A DNA stretch of 64,000 nucleotides from Corynebacterium suranareeae (GCF_002355155.1 NZ_AP017369.1:1178001-1242000); one strand, 5' to 3'. Shown: positions 44,863-55,267, numbered from the stretch's first letter. The notes: generated by a model from the sequence alone, not told the origin. Numbers and translations are program-made.

Positions 44863-46764
44863 TTAGTTTTTCTTTCTTAGTACAAAGGCAAGCCCGATGA
44901 TTATTCCGAGCGCCACAACTCCAAGGGCAATCCACATGATTGATAAGCCATTGGATTCTTCCGAGGACGCGGTCGTTGTAGCGTCTTCGGAGTCGCTGGC
45001 AGAGGTCGGCGCTGAATCTTGCGCGCTGGAGTTTTTAAGTTCTGCAAAAACTGGCGGATCAATTGGTGTGCCATGGGCTTCTGCCACCAGTTCATAGTCA
45101 AGCGTGAGCAGTTGGTCTTGGGCAGAAATATCTTCGTCTTCTCCAAAAGGAAGGTAGGTTACCGCTAGATATTGGGTGCCACCTTGCCACGTGCCAGAAT
45201 GGTTTTTGTTGCGTGCGCCATCGGCAAACATATTTGCGTAGCTCACCGGGGCGACATAGCCAAAGGTTTCTAAAGTTTCTAATTCTTTGGAAGTTGGTGA
45301 ACTGTTAGTTAGGTCTACTTCTGCGCGGCTTGGGTTAAATGCTTGAAGGTATAGGCGATCGCCAAGTTGGGATCCTACAACTTGGCTGAATGTTGTTCGG
45401 ATCCCTCCACGAAGTTGCTGCCCGTAGTCCACGGGGAGTGCATAAAAGTGGGTTTCTCCAGGAACAATGGTGGCGGTTACTTTTTCACCGGCAGCATCAA
45501 GTTCAGTTGGGGAGTCAAACCACTGGCCAGGAGTGGCCTCGGTTGCTTCGGATGTGGAAGCTGCAGGAAGCTCAACATCAGTGGTTTCAGTGACCTCTCC
45601 GATTGTTGTGTCGTCGACTTTGCCGAATCTTTCGATGGTGATTTCAGTAGGGATAGTTTCCCCATCGAAGTAGTCTCCAGACCGTGAAATTTCTAGATAT
45701 ATGGCATCGGTATCGCAATCATCGGAGCCGATTTCCTTAGATACCACGGTTGCGCTTTGGATGCCTCGCACAGCTAGGCCTGGAGTGAAATTATCGTCTG
45801 ATACATGGGTGCATCGGCCTTGAAGGCCATGTCGTGGTGGCTCTGCAGTGTGCAGTTGGGCATCTAAGTAGATTTGCCCTTGATTCATGGTCAGCACCGT
45901 TGGGTCAGTAACCGTGTTGGCAGACACAGAAATCGTCTCACCAGCTTCTACTGGAATCTTCCAGAAGTAGGATTCCTGTCCCAGATCGGTGGCAAAAAGT
46001 GCAGTGTCGGTGTCTAATGCCACTGCGTCTTCTTGAGCTAGTGCACCATCTATTTTTTCTGCATTAGTTTCATATTTAGCGTATTGCCTGGTGGTCACAC
46101 GGGTTAGCGCATCACTGAGAGTTTGTGCATCGGAGGCATCGGTGTAAATACCACCACCGGTTTTTGCGATGCATTCCAGTTCTTCACGTGCTGCTGGATC
46201 AACATTAAGACCAATGGTGTTGATAGTGAGGTTGATGCCCTTCGCGGTAAGTTCTTCGGCTACCTCGCAGACATCAGGTGGTGTGCAATTCGCGATTCCA
46301 TCTGACACCAGCACGATATTGCCGCCCTCTGGCAGCTCAGCTGCACTGTCAGTGAGCGCTTTACCGATCGGTGTAAAACCTCGAGGGCTTAGTTGTGAAA
46401 TGGTATCGATAAGGGTGTCGGCGTTGCCTTTAGCTGGCCCATCGATGATGGTGACGTCTTGGCAGCCTTGTTCCATATCAGCTGCTGTTTCACCGGTGTT
46501 GCCACCGTAGTAGGCAAAACCAATATCGGTGTGATCTGAAATATCTTCGATCAAGTCGGTAGCAGCTTGTTTTGCTGCATCGATGCGGGTTTGGTTTCCG
46601 GCATCTTGAGCGGTCATGGAACCGGAGTTATCCAACACGATCATTGTTGGAGTGGCTTGTGCATCCGGTGGTTCTTGAGCAAACGAGGTGGGGGAGAGCG
46701 TTGCTGCCAGGACACATGTGAAAATCCCGGCGAACAATTTCTTAGCACGAATATGTTGAGACAC
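44863..46764 (-). CDS. Secreted, membrane-anchored VWA-domain protein
   Basis: A 633-residue surface protein. A signal peptide (about 1-30, LFAGIFTCVLAATLSPTSFA) is followed by a von Willebrand A domain at about 38-225 with a complete MIDAS: DNSGSM near 44-49, a Thr in SPRGFTPIGKAL, and Asp in LVSDGIANC. A long beta-rich region follows, then a Ser/Thr/Glu-rich stalk, a C-terminal membrane helix (SIMWIALGVVALGIIIGLAFVL) and RKKN. The GTG at 46764 has AAAGGAG five bases upstream. Probably binds a ligand or cell-wall partner through Mg/Ca; the partner is unknown. Confidence 0.87.
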   Translation of the reverse strand: MSQHIRAKKLFAGIFTCVLAATLSPTSFAQEPPDAQATPTMIVLDNSGSMTAQDAGNQTRIDAAKQAATDLIEDISDHTDIGFAYYGGNTGETAADMEQGCQDVTIIDGPAKGNADTLIDTISQLSPRGFTPIGKALTDSAAELPEGGNIVLVSDGIANCTPPDVCEVAEELTAKGINLTINTIGLNVDPAAREELECIAKTGGGIYTDASDAQTLSDALTRVTTRQYAKYETNAEKIDGALAQEDAVALDTDTALFATDLGQESYFWKIPVEAGETISVSANTVTDPTVLTMNQGQIYLDAQLHTAEPPRHGLQGRCTHVSDDNFTPGLAVRGIQSATVVSKEIGSDDCDTDAIYLEISRSGDYFDGETIPTEITIERFGKVDDTTIGEVTETTDVELPAASTSEATEATPGQWFDSPTELDAAGEKVTATIVPGETHFYALPVDYGQQLRGGIRTTFSQVVGSQLGDRLYLQAFNPSRAEVDLTNSSPTSKELETLETFGYVAPVSYANMFADGARNKNHSGTWQGGTQYLAVTYLPFGEDEDISAQDQLLTLDYELVAEAHGTPIDPPVFAELKNSSAQDSAPTSASDSEDATTTASSEESNGLSIMWIALGVVALGIIIGLAFVLRKKN

Positions 46765-46882
46765 TGCGACTCCTTTTAAGGGGATCTTTAGGTGTTTCAA
46801 AATAAAGTACTAGATATATTGACGCTCGCAATCTGAAAGCACTATTTTCATCTCCGGCCCTAAAGGGAGACGCCGAAGGTGG

Positions 46883-46894
46883 GCGTCGAAAAGC
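46883..46894 (-). repeat. 12-mer repeat GCTTTTCGACGC (between VWA gene and xseB)
   Basis: Exact reverse-strand copy. Its CGACGCCC continues into a small hairpin with GGCGTC (46868-46889), downstream of xseB on the minus strand, where it could serve as a terminator. Confidence 0.7.
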
Positions 46895-46895
46895 T

Positions 46896-47141
46896 TTATT
46901 CTGCCTTGTTTAATGCTTGCTCAACCCGCGCTGAGGCGCCGGCTAAGTGCTCTTCGCAGCGCTTTGCTAGAGCTTCGCCACGTTCCCAGTATTTTAAGGA
47001 TTCGTCGAGGCCCATTTGACCGAGCTCCAAAATTTTCACAATCTCCACGAGTTCATCGCGGGCGCGCTCGTAGGATAATTGGGCGACGGGTTCGAAGGAA
47101 TCGTTGCCTTGGCCGGAACCGACGATATCTGGATTAGTCAT
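46896..47141 (-). CDS. xseB: Exodeoxyribonuclease VII small subunit
   Basis: An 81-residue helical protein that binds the C-terminal part of XseA; the complex degrades single-stranded DNA in both directions. Family features: [18 protein letters not shown] and [26 protein letters not shown]. Starts 22 bases after the xseA stop on the same strand, forming the usual xseAB unit. Confidence 0.94.
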   Translation of the reverse strand: MTNPDIVGSGQGNDSFEPVAQLSYERARDELVEIVKILELGQMGLDESLKYWERGEALAKRCEEHLAGASARVEQALNKAE

Positions 47142-47163
47142 TTCTTCATTCTCCTTTTAAGTA

Positions 47164-48417
47164 TTAGTTTGCTTGCTGGGTGCCCATGGCAGCTGCGGTG
47201 ATGGAGCCGTCGGCTACGCGAATGCGCAATTGACTGCCGGGAGGGGATTGTTCGATGGTGGTGACTACTTCAGGCTCGCTGCCATCGCGGGGGATGACCT
47301 GAACTACCGAATAGCCTCGCGCCAAGGTGGCTGAAGGGCCGAGTGCTGAAACCTGTGCCCGCAAGGATGCCACTAGAGCCTGCTCGGTGCGCACAAGATG
47401 GGTGACATCTCGCCTAATCAAGCCCACAGCCTGGGTGATCTCATCGCGTCGACGATTAATCGGGGTCATCGGATCTGCCAGCACAGGCCTGGAACGAATC
47501 GCGGCCAATGCCTGATGTTCGCGCTGCACCCAACCGCGCAACGCTGCGGCACTGCGCTCACGCAGCTGATTGATTAACAGGCGTTCTTCTGCCACATCGG
47601 GCACCACGCGTTTTGCTGCATCAGTAGGTGTTGCTGCGCGAAGGTCTGCAACATTGTCCAACACCGGGGTATCGGGCTCGTGGCCAATGGCAGAAACCAC
47701 AGGTGTTTTAGCTGCTGCCACGGCGCGCTGCAAGGCTTCCTCAGAGAAGGGGAGAAGATCTTCCACGGAGCCGCCACCGCGGGCAATGATGATCACATCC
47801 ACGCGAGGATCCTGATCCAAAACGCGCAACGCCTCGATGATCTCTGGAACCGCCGAGGCACCCTGAACCGCGGTATTGATCACTTCAAATTGCACTTCCG
47901 GCCACCGGTCTTTAGCCACGCTGAGCACATCGCGCTCAGCAGCTGATCCTCGTCCCGTGATCAAACCAACACGGTTGGGCAGGAATGGAAGACGCTTTTT
48001 CCGGGAAGGGTCAAAAAGCCCCTCCGCAGCAAGTCTTTTGCGCAGCTCCTCAATTCGCGCAAGCAACTCACCAATACCCACCGGGCGAATATCAGTGACC
48101 CACAGCGAGAATGTGCCACGGCCGGCATAAAACGCTGGCTTGCCGTAGACAATCACACGATCGCCATCTTTCAACGGCGTGGGACGGTTGCGGATGATAT
48201 CCGTCGGGCACGTCAACTGCACCGAGACTTCTTGCTCCACATCACGCAGCGTTAAATAGGACAACTTCCAATTAGGTTTCACATTGATTTGTGCAAGTTG
48301 TCCCTCCACCCACAAATGGCCAAGCCGCTCGATCCACTGCTTAACTTGAGTGTTTACTTCCCGGACAGGCCACGGGGTTTCAGGGGTTGATTTTGACTTT
48401 GATTGCTCGGGCGACAC
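47164..48417 (-). CDS. xseA: Exodeoxyribonuclease VII large subunit
   Basis: Catalytic subunit of ExoVII, 417 residues. The N-terminal OB-fold (about 15-110; [22 protein letters not shown] at the start) precedes the catalytic domain with [14 protein letters not shown] near 150 and [18 protein letters not shown] near 208-225, then coiled-coil segments. The GTG start at 48417 lacks a clear ribosome binding site. Divergent from ispH with about 110 bases between them, as in M. tuberculosis Rv1108c/Rv1110. Confidence 0.95.
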   Translation of the reverse strand: MSPEQSKSKSTPETPWPVREVNTQVKQWIERLGHLWVEGQLAQINVKPNWKLSYLTLRDVEQEVSVQLTCPTDIIRNRPTPLKDGDRVIVYGKPAFYAGRGTFSLWVTDIRPVGIGELLARIEELRKRLAAEGLFDPSRKKRLPFLPNRVGLITGRGSAAERDVLSVAKDRWPEVQFEVINTAVQGASAVPEIIEALRVLDQDPRVDVIIIARGGGSVEDLLPFSEEALQRAVAAAKTPVVSAIGHEPDTPVLDNVADLRAATPTDAAKRVVPDVAEERLLINQLRERSAAALRGWVQREHQALAAIRSRPVLADPMTPINRRRDEITQAVGLIRRDVTHLVRTEQALVASLRAQVSALGPSATLARGYSVVQVIPRDGSEPEVVTTIEQSPPGSQLRIRVADGSITAAAMGTQQAN

Positions 48418-48530
48418 AGGTGTGTGATTCTCCTTCTTCCATCAGCCAAAAGTGAATTACCCCGCCTTCGATGGGGTGGTTGCTGTTCCAGTCTAGGTGT
48501 TTGCCCTCAAGGTTGGATACGCTGGGAGGC

Positions 48531-49508
48531 ATGAGCTCACCTGTTATCAGCCCCGAAACCAAAACCGGAAAGAAGATCCTGCTTGCAGCCCCTCGCGGAT
48601 ATTGCGCCGGCGTGGACCGCGCAGTGGAAACCGTCGAGCGCGCGCTTGAAGAATACGGTGCCCCAATTTATGTCCGTAAAGAGATCGTGCACAACCGTTA
48701 TGTTGTAGACACCTTGGCGGAAAAGGGTGCGATTTTTGTTAATGAAGCATCCGAAGCACCAGAAGGTGCCAACATGGTGTTTTCTGCGCACGGCGTAAGC
48801 CCGATGGTTCATGAAGAGGCCGCAGCGAAAAACATCAAGACTATCGACGCCGCCTGCCCGCTGGTAACCAAGGTGCACAAGGAAGTCCAGCGCTTTGATA
48901 AGCAAGGTTTCCACATCCTTTTCATCGGCCACGAAGGCCACGAAGAGGTAGAAGGCACCATGGGGCACTCTGTGGAAAAGACCCATTTGGTTGATGGCAT
49001 TGCAGGTATTGATACTCTGCCTGAATTCTTGGCTGATGAGCCAAATCTGATCTGGCTATCCCAGACCACCCTTTCCGTCGATGAGACCATGGAGATCGTC
49101 CGTGAACTCAAGGCGAAATACCCGCAGCTGCAGGATCCACCATCAGACGATATTTGCTACGCAACCCAAAACCGTCAGGTAGCAGTGAAAGCTATCGCTG
49201 AGCGTTGTGAACTGATGATCGTGGTTGGTTCCCGCAACTCCTCCAACTCGGTTCGTTTGGTGGAGGTAGCTAAGCAAAACGGCGCCGATAACGCCTACCT
49301 GGTGGATTACGCCCGTGAAATCGACCCAGCATGGCTAGAAGGCGTAGAAACCATCGGTATTTCTTCCGGTGCGTCCGTGCCTGAGATCCTCGTCCAGGGC
49401 GTCATTGAGCGCCTCTCGGAGTTCGGCTTCGACGACGTGGAAGAAGTCACCTCCGCAGCTGAGAAGATTGTGTTCGCACTACCTCGCGTGCTGCGCCACA
49501 AGAACTAA
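48531..49508 (+). CDS. ispH: 4-hydroxy-3-methylbut-2-enyl diphosphate reductase
   Basis: Last enzyme of the MEP pathway, an iron-sulfur reductase giving IPP and DMAPP. A 325-residue protein (also called lytB). The three cluster cysteines are in GYCAGVDRA near 23, DAACPLVTK near 108, and [11 protein letters not shown] near 207; [11 protein letters not shown] near 135 carries the catalytic His/Glu region. The start is ATG 48531; the open frame extends 20 codons upstream but the known N-terminus is [15 protein letters not shown] lies almost against the ATG, an unusually short spacing. Confidence 0.96.
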   Translation: MSSPVISPETKTGKKILLAAPRGYCAGVDRAVETVERALEEYGAPIYVRKEIVHNRYVVDTLAEKGAIFVNEASEAPEGANMVFSAHGVSPMVHEEAAAKNIKTIDAACPLVTKVHKEVQRFDKQGFHILFIGHEGHEEVEGTMGHSVEKTHLVDGIAGIDTLPEFLADEPNLIWLSQTTLSVDETMEIVRELKAKYPQLQDPPSDDICYATQNRQVAVKAIAERCELMIVVGSRNSSNSVRLVEVAKQNGADNAYLVDYAREIDPAWLEGVETIGISSGASVPEILVQGVIERLSEFGFDDVEEVTSAAEKIVFALPRVLRHKN

Positions 49509-49541
49509 AAAAATCCCCGCTTGTCTAAGCGGGGATTTTTT
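49507..49541. terminator. Bidirectional terminator after ispH
   Basis: AAAAAAATCCCCGC-loop-GCGGGGATTTTTT, a strong symmetric terminator shared by ispH and the convergent DUF6542-type gene. Confidence 0.94.
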
Positions 49542-50364
49542 AGCTATAAAGGTCATCGTCTAAGGATCCGCGGCGTCTTGGCGCTTGTCGACGCTCACCT
49601 GCATCCGTACGCGCCGGCGCCTCAGGGGCGCTCGGGCGAGGTGCTGGTTTTGGTGGTTCTACGACGGGGCCAGGAGTGGGAGTAAACGGAACACCTCGCT
49701 CTGATTGGCGCTTAGCGATCTGCTGACGACGCTCCTGACTACGACGAATCAACTCGTCCACAGTCACCTGCGAACCCGTATCACCTGTGCTTGGTTGTGC
49801 ACGTCGGCTCCGCACCTTAGTAGTTTGTGCACGAGCACGGCGGGCTGCATTTTGATTAGCTTCTTCCGCCTCACGCTGAGCGCGCCGGGTTTTTTCACCA
49901 GAAACCTGTCGAGATTCTTGGTTTCTGCGCAACAATATAATCCTCACCACGGCAATCAGTGCCGCCACCAGCGTGACCATTAATAATGTTGGGAAGAGCT
50001 GCGCTAACGGATATACAGCAGTCAAGATTTCGGTTGCTGAAACGCCCGGAGAAGAACTAGAAGCAACACCTTGTTGGGAAACAAACCACGATGTCAGTGG
50101 CGTAAAAATACCAAACAAGATCGGGATTGAAGCAACAGTAAGAAATAAGCCTCGGGCCTCAACCAACAAAGTCACACCGAGAGTCGCGATGATGAAAATC
50201 AACTGGTAGGGCAGACCAACTACGCCCAGAAGTAAGCTAACAAGCAATCCTGTAATGAGGGATGCCAAAACTACTGAAGGGCCCGACCACGTTGGCAAAC
50301 CTACAAAAGCAGTCTGCTGAGATGACCTGGAACTTCTCTTCGACGACGCTGATCCATGAGACAC
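49540..50364 (-). CDS. Membrane protein with DUF6542-like N-terminus (Rv1111c position)
   Basis: A 274-residue protein with about four membrane helices within residues 25-145 (VVLASLITGLLVSLLLGVVG, LIFIIATLGVTLLV, FLTVASIPILFGIF, LLMVTLVAALIAVVRIILL). The cytoplasmic tail is long, Arg/Gln-rich and later proline-rich (PTPGPVVEPPKPAPRP, then RRQAPRRRGSLDDDLYS). Between ispH and ychF, it corresponds to Rv1111c. The tail looks disordered and could be a scaffold; function unknown. Confidence 0.8.
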   Translation of the reverse strand: MSHGSASSKRSSRSSQQTAFVGLPTWSGPSVVLASLITGLLVSLLLGVVGLPYQLIFIIATLGVTLLVEARGLFLTVASIPILFGIFTPLTSWFVSQQGVASSSSPGVSATEILTAVYPLAQLFPTLLMVTLVAALIAVVRIILLRRNQESRQVSGEKTRRAQREAEEANQNAARRARAQTTKVRSRRAQPSTGDTGSQVTVDELIRRSQERRQQIAKRQSERGVPFTPTPGPVVEPPKPAPRPSAPEAPARTDAGERRQAPRRRGSLDDDLYS

Positions 50365-50432
50365 GAGTGATTACTTTACCGATCTGAATGCTATTTACTA
50401 ATTACATGAACTGACTTTATCCGTTTAAAAAC

Positions 50433-51911
50433 CTAGTTCTTTTTGCGCATCCTATCTATAGCTTGCGAGGTTACGGTCTTAGCGCTCGTAAATCTGCGCT
50501 TTAATTCTTTACGACGAATCTCATTAGGATCCACCGATTCCTGGTCCGCTTCCAAGAACTCTGGAATCTTTAAATCATTGGATTCTGGATCCCCACCAAG
50601 TAAGTTTTGGTAATAGCGCTTCCGGAAAATCTCTCCATCCGCTTCCATCGCGCGTCCCGCCAGCTCACCATAAGGACTGGAGAATTTCAGGTCAGCAGCA
50701 ACACGTTCACCTGCACGTAAAGATGTCATGTCTTGGAAATAGCGGAAGAACACCGCGATCATCGCTGCAACCGGCACCGCCAAAAAAGCACCAATGATGC
50801 CAAAGAGCGTGCCACCAACCGTCACTGACAACAACACGATTACTGGGTGCAGATTCATAGCCCGTGATTGCAACAGCGGGGACAAAATATTGCCTTCAAT
50901 CTGCTGGACTGCAACCACAATGATCAACACGATGACAGCCTCAGTAAAGCCCAAAGATACTAGGGCAACCAGCACGGCTAAAGCACCAGCTGTAAACGCA
51001 CCAATGATCGGAATAAAACCCGCAACAAACGTGATAACAGACAGTGCCAACGCCATGGGCACTCCCACGATGACCAAACCAATGCCGATAAACACAGCAT
51101 CAACAGCAGACACCAACGCTTGAGCCCGCACAAAACCAGCCAAGGTGGTCCACGCACGAGTTAAAAGCTCAGTGATATGCCACCCAGAGGTTTCTCCACC
51201 GATCTTTCTTGCCCATGGTAGAAAACGGTGACCATCTTTAAGGAAGAAAAACGTGAGCACCAAAACCACACCGAGGGTAACTATCACACTGGTAGCTGCA
51301 CCAAGGCCTGAGAAAATTTCCCCAGCAATGGTGCCTGCTTGGTTCTGCAACCAGGTAGCTGCCTCATTGAAGTAACTACTGAGATCATCTGAATCCAGAT
51401 TCAACGGTGGACCCTGCAACCACAGCTGAATACTCAAGATGCCTTCAAAAGCCTGGAAATATAGAACCTGTGATTGCTTTGCAATGCTTGGTGCAATGGC
51501 CCACAAAATGAATCCGACTATGGCAAAGAACGTGCCGATGGTGATAAAAGCCGATAACACACTGGGTACACCGTGCTTACGCAACCACGAGTTAGGTGAT
51601 GAGAGCACCGTACAAATAATGATCGCCAACGTGACAGGCAAAACACCTTGCCAGAATCGGCTTGTTACCCACCACAGCACAAAAGCGGCAGCCGCGACGA
51701 ACACCAAGCGCAAGCTCCACATGGAAACATTTTTGAAGTAGTCGGCTATGACCACAGAACGGTCCACTCGATCAGGTAATTCTCGATGCATAGTGGGAGC
51801 CGATTCCGACGCTGGCTCTGCTGTGGAGTCGGATGCTGAATGCGCAAAGTTATCGGCGTTGTCGCCGGGATCGCCATCAGGGTCCTTTGTAAAATCATCC
51901 ATTGTTGCCAC
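50433..51911 (-). CDS. AI-2E family transporter
   Basis: A 492-residue permease of the AI-2 exporter/PerM superfamily. An acidic N-terminus (1-45) is followed by about eight helices, with the family motifs LVLTFFFLKDGHRFLPW near 210-228 and LLQSRAMNLHPVIVLLSVTVGG near 345-368. Substrates are unknown in actinobacteria; ion or small-metabolite transport is plausible. GTG 51911 and ATG 51902 are both possible starts. A homologue (Rv1101c) is in the same neighbourhood in M. tuberculosis. Confidence 0.88.
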   Translation of the reverse strand: MATMDDFTKDPDGDPGDNADNFAHSASDSTAEPASESAPTMHRELPDRVDRSVVIADYFKNVSMWSLRLVFVAAAAFVLWWVTSRFWQGVLPVTLAIIICTVLSSPNSWLRKHGVPSVLSAFITIGTFFAIVGFILWAIAPSIAKQSQVLYFQAFEGILSIQLWLQGPPLNLDSDDLSSYFNEAATWLQNQAGTIAGEIFSGLGAATSVIVTLGVVLVLTFFFLKDGHRFLPWARKIGGETSGWHITELLTRAWTTLAGFVRAQALVSAVDAVFIGIGLVIVGVPMALALSVITFVAGFIPIIGAFTAGALAVLVALVSLGFTEAVIVLIIVVAVQQIEGNILSPLLQSRAMNLHPVIVLLSVTVGGTLFGIIGAFLAVPVAAMIAVFFRYFQDMTSLRAGERVAADLKFSSPYGELAGRAMEADGEIFRKRYYQNLLGGDPESNDLKIPEFLEADQESVDPNEIRRKELKRRFTSAKTVTSQAIDRMRKKN

Positions 51912-51950
51912 GATTATCTATTCTGCATGGTTATTGGTTTTAAAGCACGA

Positions 51951-51980
51951 AACACTCCCAGCAAAGTTTCTGGGAGTGTC
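51951..51980 (-). terminator. Terminator after metS
   Basis: ACACTCCCAG (51952-51961) pairs with CTGGGAGTGT (51970-51979); read on the minus strand it follows metS and ends in TTTCG. Confidence 0.8.
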
Positions 51981-51992
51981 TCAGTTCAAGTT

Positions 51993-52175
51993 TTAGGCCT
52001 TCGATGGCCTTTCATACTCTTGCTCGATGAGAACAGTGTCGGTGGCATAAGGAGATGTACCAAAGTCGCCGACCTTCTCATCTGGTTCACGTCGAAGCGC
52101 AATGGTGGCATATACAAGGCCACCCCAAATGATGAGCATGAACAACACCATCATGATGATTGCTGTAGTTCCCAT
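51993..52175 (-). CDS. metS: MetS, small subunit of methionine/alanine importer
   Basis: A 60-residue single-helix membrane protein (AIIMMVLFMLIIWGGLVYATI at about 5-25) with a polar cytoplasmic tail. In C. glutamicum MetS is needed with MetP for sodium-coupled methionine and alanine uptake. It starts four bases after the metP stop, so the pair is translationally linked. Too small for many gene finders, but sequence and position are clear. Confidence 0.92.
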   Translation of the reverse strand: MGTTAIIMMVLFMLIIWGGLVYATIALRREPDEKVGDFGTSPYATDTVLIEQEYERPSKA

Positions 52176-52178
52176 GAC

Positions 52179-53870
52179 TTAGGACTCCTTAGCTTCAGGG
52201 TTGGTCACTGCGACAGTAGGGTAGCGCGATGCATCCTCGCTGGCATCGAAAGGGATGAAGGGGTCATTAGAAGCCCACCGCCGTGGGCGGTGCAGTCGGC
52301 GCTTGAATTCCGGCAGGACGCCGAAGTCTGAACCGGGTGGGCCGTCGACAAGCGTGCCCTTTGGCCATGCAACCAGCGGCATTAGGAATGCGACCACCAA
52401 GATGACTGCCAAAACACCCCAGCCGAAGAGGCCGTTTTGTAGCAAGGTGTATCCGCCGTATGGCTCGTTGATCAGGGAGATGAGTTCCAAGACAAGGGTG
52501 GACCCTAGAACCAAAGTAGTGATGTTGACTACCGAAATGCGCCAAATGGTGTTGACTTTGAAAGCAGAGATTGCGTTGAGGTGGGTGGAGAATTCATCAA
52601 TGCGGCGCAGCACCCAGTCGATTGTCACCACAGCAATCAACGCGATGGCGACGATACCGATGTTGTTGGTGAACTTGTCCATGATGTCCAGCGTTGCAAG
52701 GCCGGACGTGGTGGAGAACAAAACGAGAGAAATCAATGCCATGACAACACCCACGCCGATCGCGGTGGCTTTGCGCTGCAGGCCAAATTTATCTTTGACT
52801 GCCGATACGACCACTTCCAGTAGCGAGAACAGCGAGGTAAAACCAGCGATGGTCAAAGAGCTAAAGAAAAGGAAACCGAACAGCCCGCCAAGAGGCATTT
52901 CATTGATAATCGTTGGGAAAGCGACGAAGGCAAGGCCAATTCCTGAGGTTGCGACCTCATCAACACCAACTCCGGCATTAGCAGCCATGAAGCCGAGTGC
53001 TGCGAACACGCCGATACCTGCAAGAACCTCGAAAGAAGAGTTGGCAAAACCAGTGACCAAACCGGTGCTGGTCAAGTTGGTACGAGGCTTTAGGTAAGAG
53101 GAGTAGGTCAGCATGATGCCGAATCCCACCGACAGTGAGAAGAAGATCTGGCCATATGCAGCAATCCACACAGTTGGGTTCTTCAGAGCTTCCCAGTTCG
53201 GAGTAAACAGCGCATCCAAACCAACTTCAGCACCAGGCAACAAAATTGCCTGCACAACCACGATGATGAAGATAATCACCAACAGTGGCATAAACACCAT
53301 GTTGACTCGCCCGATGCCTTTATCCACGCCAATAGCAAGGACAGCAACAGCTGCAACCCACACGATAAACAGTGCAATGGCGATCTGCGGAACAATGTCG
53401 AGGGAAACTACTGCTTCAGAATCGAAGTTCAAAAAGTCAGAGAAGAAATAAGTATCCGGATCAGATCCCCACGCCTTATTTAAAGACTTGAAGGCATAAA
53501 GACCAGCCCAACCAATGATGGCCGCGTAATAGATAGTGATGAAGAACGCGATACCAACCTGGATCCAACCAATGGATTCGGTTTGTTTCTTGAAGCGTCG
53601 AAAAGCTAGGGGAGCGGAACCCCTGTACCGGTGGCCAAGCGCGAAGTCGAGGAACAACAGCGGAATACCTGCAGTAAGCAAGGCAACAGCGTAAGGGATA
53701 AGGAATGCGCCGCCGCCGTTGTCGTATGCGACATAAGGAAAGCGCCAAATATTACCTAGGCCCACCGCAGAACCGATAGCAGCAAGAATAAATATAGAAC
53801 GGGAAGAAAATACTTCGCGGCGTTCGCCTTTTTGAGGGGGCGTGGAAGCCGTGTCTTGTGGAGTTGACAT
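52179..53870 (-). CDS. metP: MetP, sodium-dependent methionine/alanine importer (NSS family)
   Basis: A 563-residue neurotransmitter:sodium-symporter-family transporter with about twelve helices. Helix 1 has the NSS signature AAIGSAVGLGNIWRFPYVAY near 31-50, followed by NGGGAFLIPY. ATG 53870 has GGAG eight bases upstream and is preferred to ATG 53888 and the longer frame. Forms an operon with metS. The gap to ychF (53871-54181, 311 bases) holds the divergent promoters but no McbR-type site or riboswitch that I can see. Confidence 0.92.
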   Translation of the reverse strand: MSTPQDTASTPPQKGERREVFSSRSIFILAAIGSAVGLGNIWRFPYVAYDNGGGAFLIPYAVALLTAGIPLLFLDFALGHRYRGSAPLAFRRFKKQTESIGWIQVGIAFFITIYYAAIIGWAGLYAFKSLNKAWGSDPDTYFFSDFLNFDSEAVVSLDIVPQIAIALFIVWVAAVAVLAIGVDKGIGRVNMVFMPLLVIIFIIVVVQAILLPGAEVGLDALFTPNWEALKNPTVWIAAYGQIFFSLSVGFGIMLTYSSYLKPRTNLTSTGLVTGFANSSFEVLAGIGVFAALGFMAANAGVGVDEVATSGIGLAFVAFPTIINEMPLGGLFGFLFFSSLTIAGFTSLFSLLEVVVSAVKDKFGLQRKATAIGVGVVMALISLVLFSTTSGLATLDIMDKFTNNIGIVAIALIAVVTIDWVLRRIDEFSTHLNAISAFKVNTIWRISVVNITTLVLGSTLVLELISLINEPYGGYTLLQNGLFGWGVLAVILVVAFLMPLVAWPKGTLVDGPPGSDFGVLPEFKRRLHRPRRWASNDPFIPFDASEDASRYPTVAVTNPEAKES

Positions 53871-54181
53871 CTTAGTGTCTCCAGTCATGCACAAAGGACC
53901 AATGAAAAATTCCCCGAGCATTGGAACAGTCCTGTGTGTGGTCCGTACCTATTGCTCTCCTCGTTCTGCACCTGGTGTGGCCGCTGTCTGGAAAATGGGG
54001 TGACTAATGGGGCGATTAAAAAATCAGCTGAAATGATCTTAACAGTGAAATAGGCAAAAATTGGCAATGAAAGGGATACAAGTTACATAGTTGTTAAATG
54101 AACGAGTCTTTCGAGTCATTTCACGCCTATTGATTAGGCACCGATTAGGTTATGGAACAAGGATTGCTAGGATATGTGCCT

Positions 54182-55267
54182 GTGACCCTTACTCTTGGAA
54201 TCGTCGGCCTGCCCAACGTTGGCAAGTCCACTCTGTTCAACGCCCTGACCCGCAACGATGTGCTCGCAGCAAACTACCCCTTTGCCACCATCGAGCCAAA
54301 CGTGGGCCTCGTCGAGCTTCCAGATGCTCGCCTAGAGCGCCTCGCTGAAATCTTTGGCTCCGAGCGCATCCTGCCAGCCACCGTGTCCTTCGTGGATATC
54401 GCCGGCATTGTTAAGGGAGCTTCCGAAGGCGAAGGAATGGGTAACGCCTTCCTTGCCAACATCCGCGAAGCAGACGCAATCTGCCAAGTTGTGCGCGCAT
54501 TCGCTGACGAAAACGTCATCCACGTTGATGGTGAAGTTAACCCAGCAACCGATATCTCCGTGATCAACACCGAGCTGATCCTCGCCGACCTGCAGACCGT
54601 GGAAAAAGCACTCCCACGCCTCGAAAAGGATGCACGCAAAGACAAGGGACTTGGCGAAGTTGTAGACGAGACCAAAAAAGCCCTTGCGATCTTGAGTGAT
54701 GACCGCACCTTGTTCTCTGCAGCAAAAGCTGGCGAAATTGATCTGGCCCTCCTGCGCGATCTCCACTTGATGACCGCGAAGCCTTTCCTCTACGTCTTCA
54801 ACTCCGACGAAGAAGTGCTTACCGACGACGCCAAGAAGGACGAACTCCGCGCACTCGTCGCGCCAGCAGACTGCGTATTCCTCGATGCACAAACTGAAAC
54901 TGAGCTTCTTGAACTCGAAGAAGACGAAGCAGCAGAGCTTCTAGAAGCAGTAGGCCAAACCGAACCAGGCCTCCACTCCCTGGCACGTGCTGGCTTTGAA
55001 ACCCTCGGACTGCAGACCTACCTCACCGCAGGACCAAAAGAATCACGCGCCTGGACGATCCACAAGGGTGATACCGCACCACAAGCAGCAGGTGTTATCC
55101 ACTCCGATTTCGAGCGTGGCTTCATCAAGGCTGAAATCGTGTCCTTCGACGACCTTGACGCTGCAGGCTCCATGGCAGAAGCCAAAGCACAAGGAAAAGT
55201 CCGCCAAGAAGGCAAGGACTACGTGATGGTTGATGGGGACATCGTAGACTTCAAATTCAACGTATAA
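54182..55267 (+). CDS. ychF: Ribosome-binding ATPase YchF
   Basis: Obg-family P-loop protein that prefers ATP to GTP, binds ribosomes and is linked to oxidative-stress control. A 361-residue protein with GIVGLPNVGKSTLFNAL at 6-22, the switch region YPFATIEPNVG near 33-43, VDIAGIVKGASEGEGMGN near 67-84, the altered G4 motif FLYVFNSDEE in place of NKxD, and the C-terminal TGS domain (FERGFIKAEIVSFDDL). GTG 54182 follows AGGA. It is the last gene of the conserved block; the region beyond has a different character. Confidence 0.96.
   Translation: MTLTLGIVGLPNVGKSTLFNALTRNDVLAANYPFATIEPNVGLVELPDARLERLAEIFGSERILPATVSFVDIAGIVKGASEGEGMGNAFLANIREADAICQVVRAFADENVIHVDGEVNPATDISVINTELILADLQTVEKALPRLEKDARKDKGLGEVVDETKKALAILSDDRTLFSAAKAGEIDLALLRDLHLMTAKPFLYVFNSDEEVLTDDAKKDELRALVAPADCVFLDAQTETELLELEEDEAAELLEAVGQTEPGLHSLARAGFETLGLQTYLTAGPKESRAWTIHKGDTAPQAAGVIHSDFERGFIKAEIVSFDDLDAAGSMAEAKAQGKVRQEGKDYVMVDGDIVDFKFNV

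Noticed and set aside
53871..54181. Riboswitch or McbR site before metP
   Set aside because: No TAGAC-N6-GTCTA match and no convincing SAM-type structure could be found by eye.
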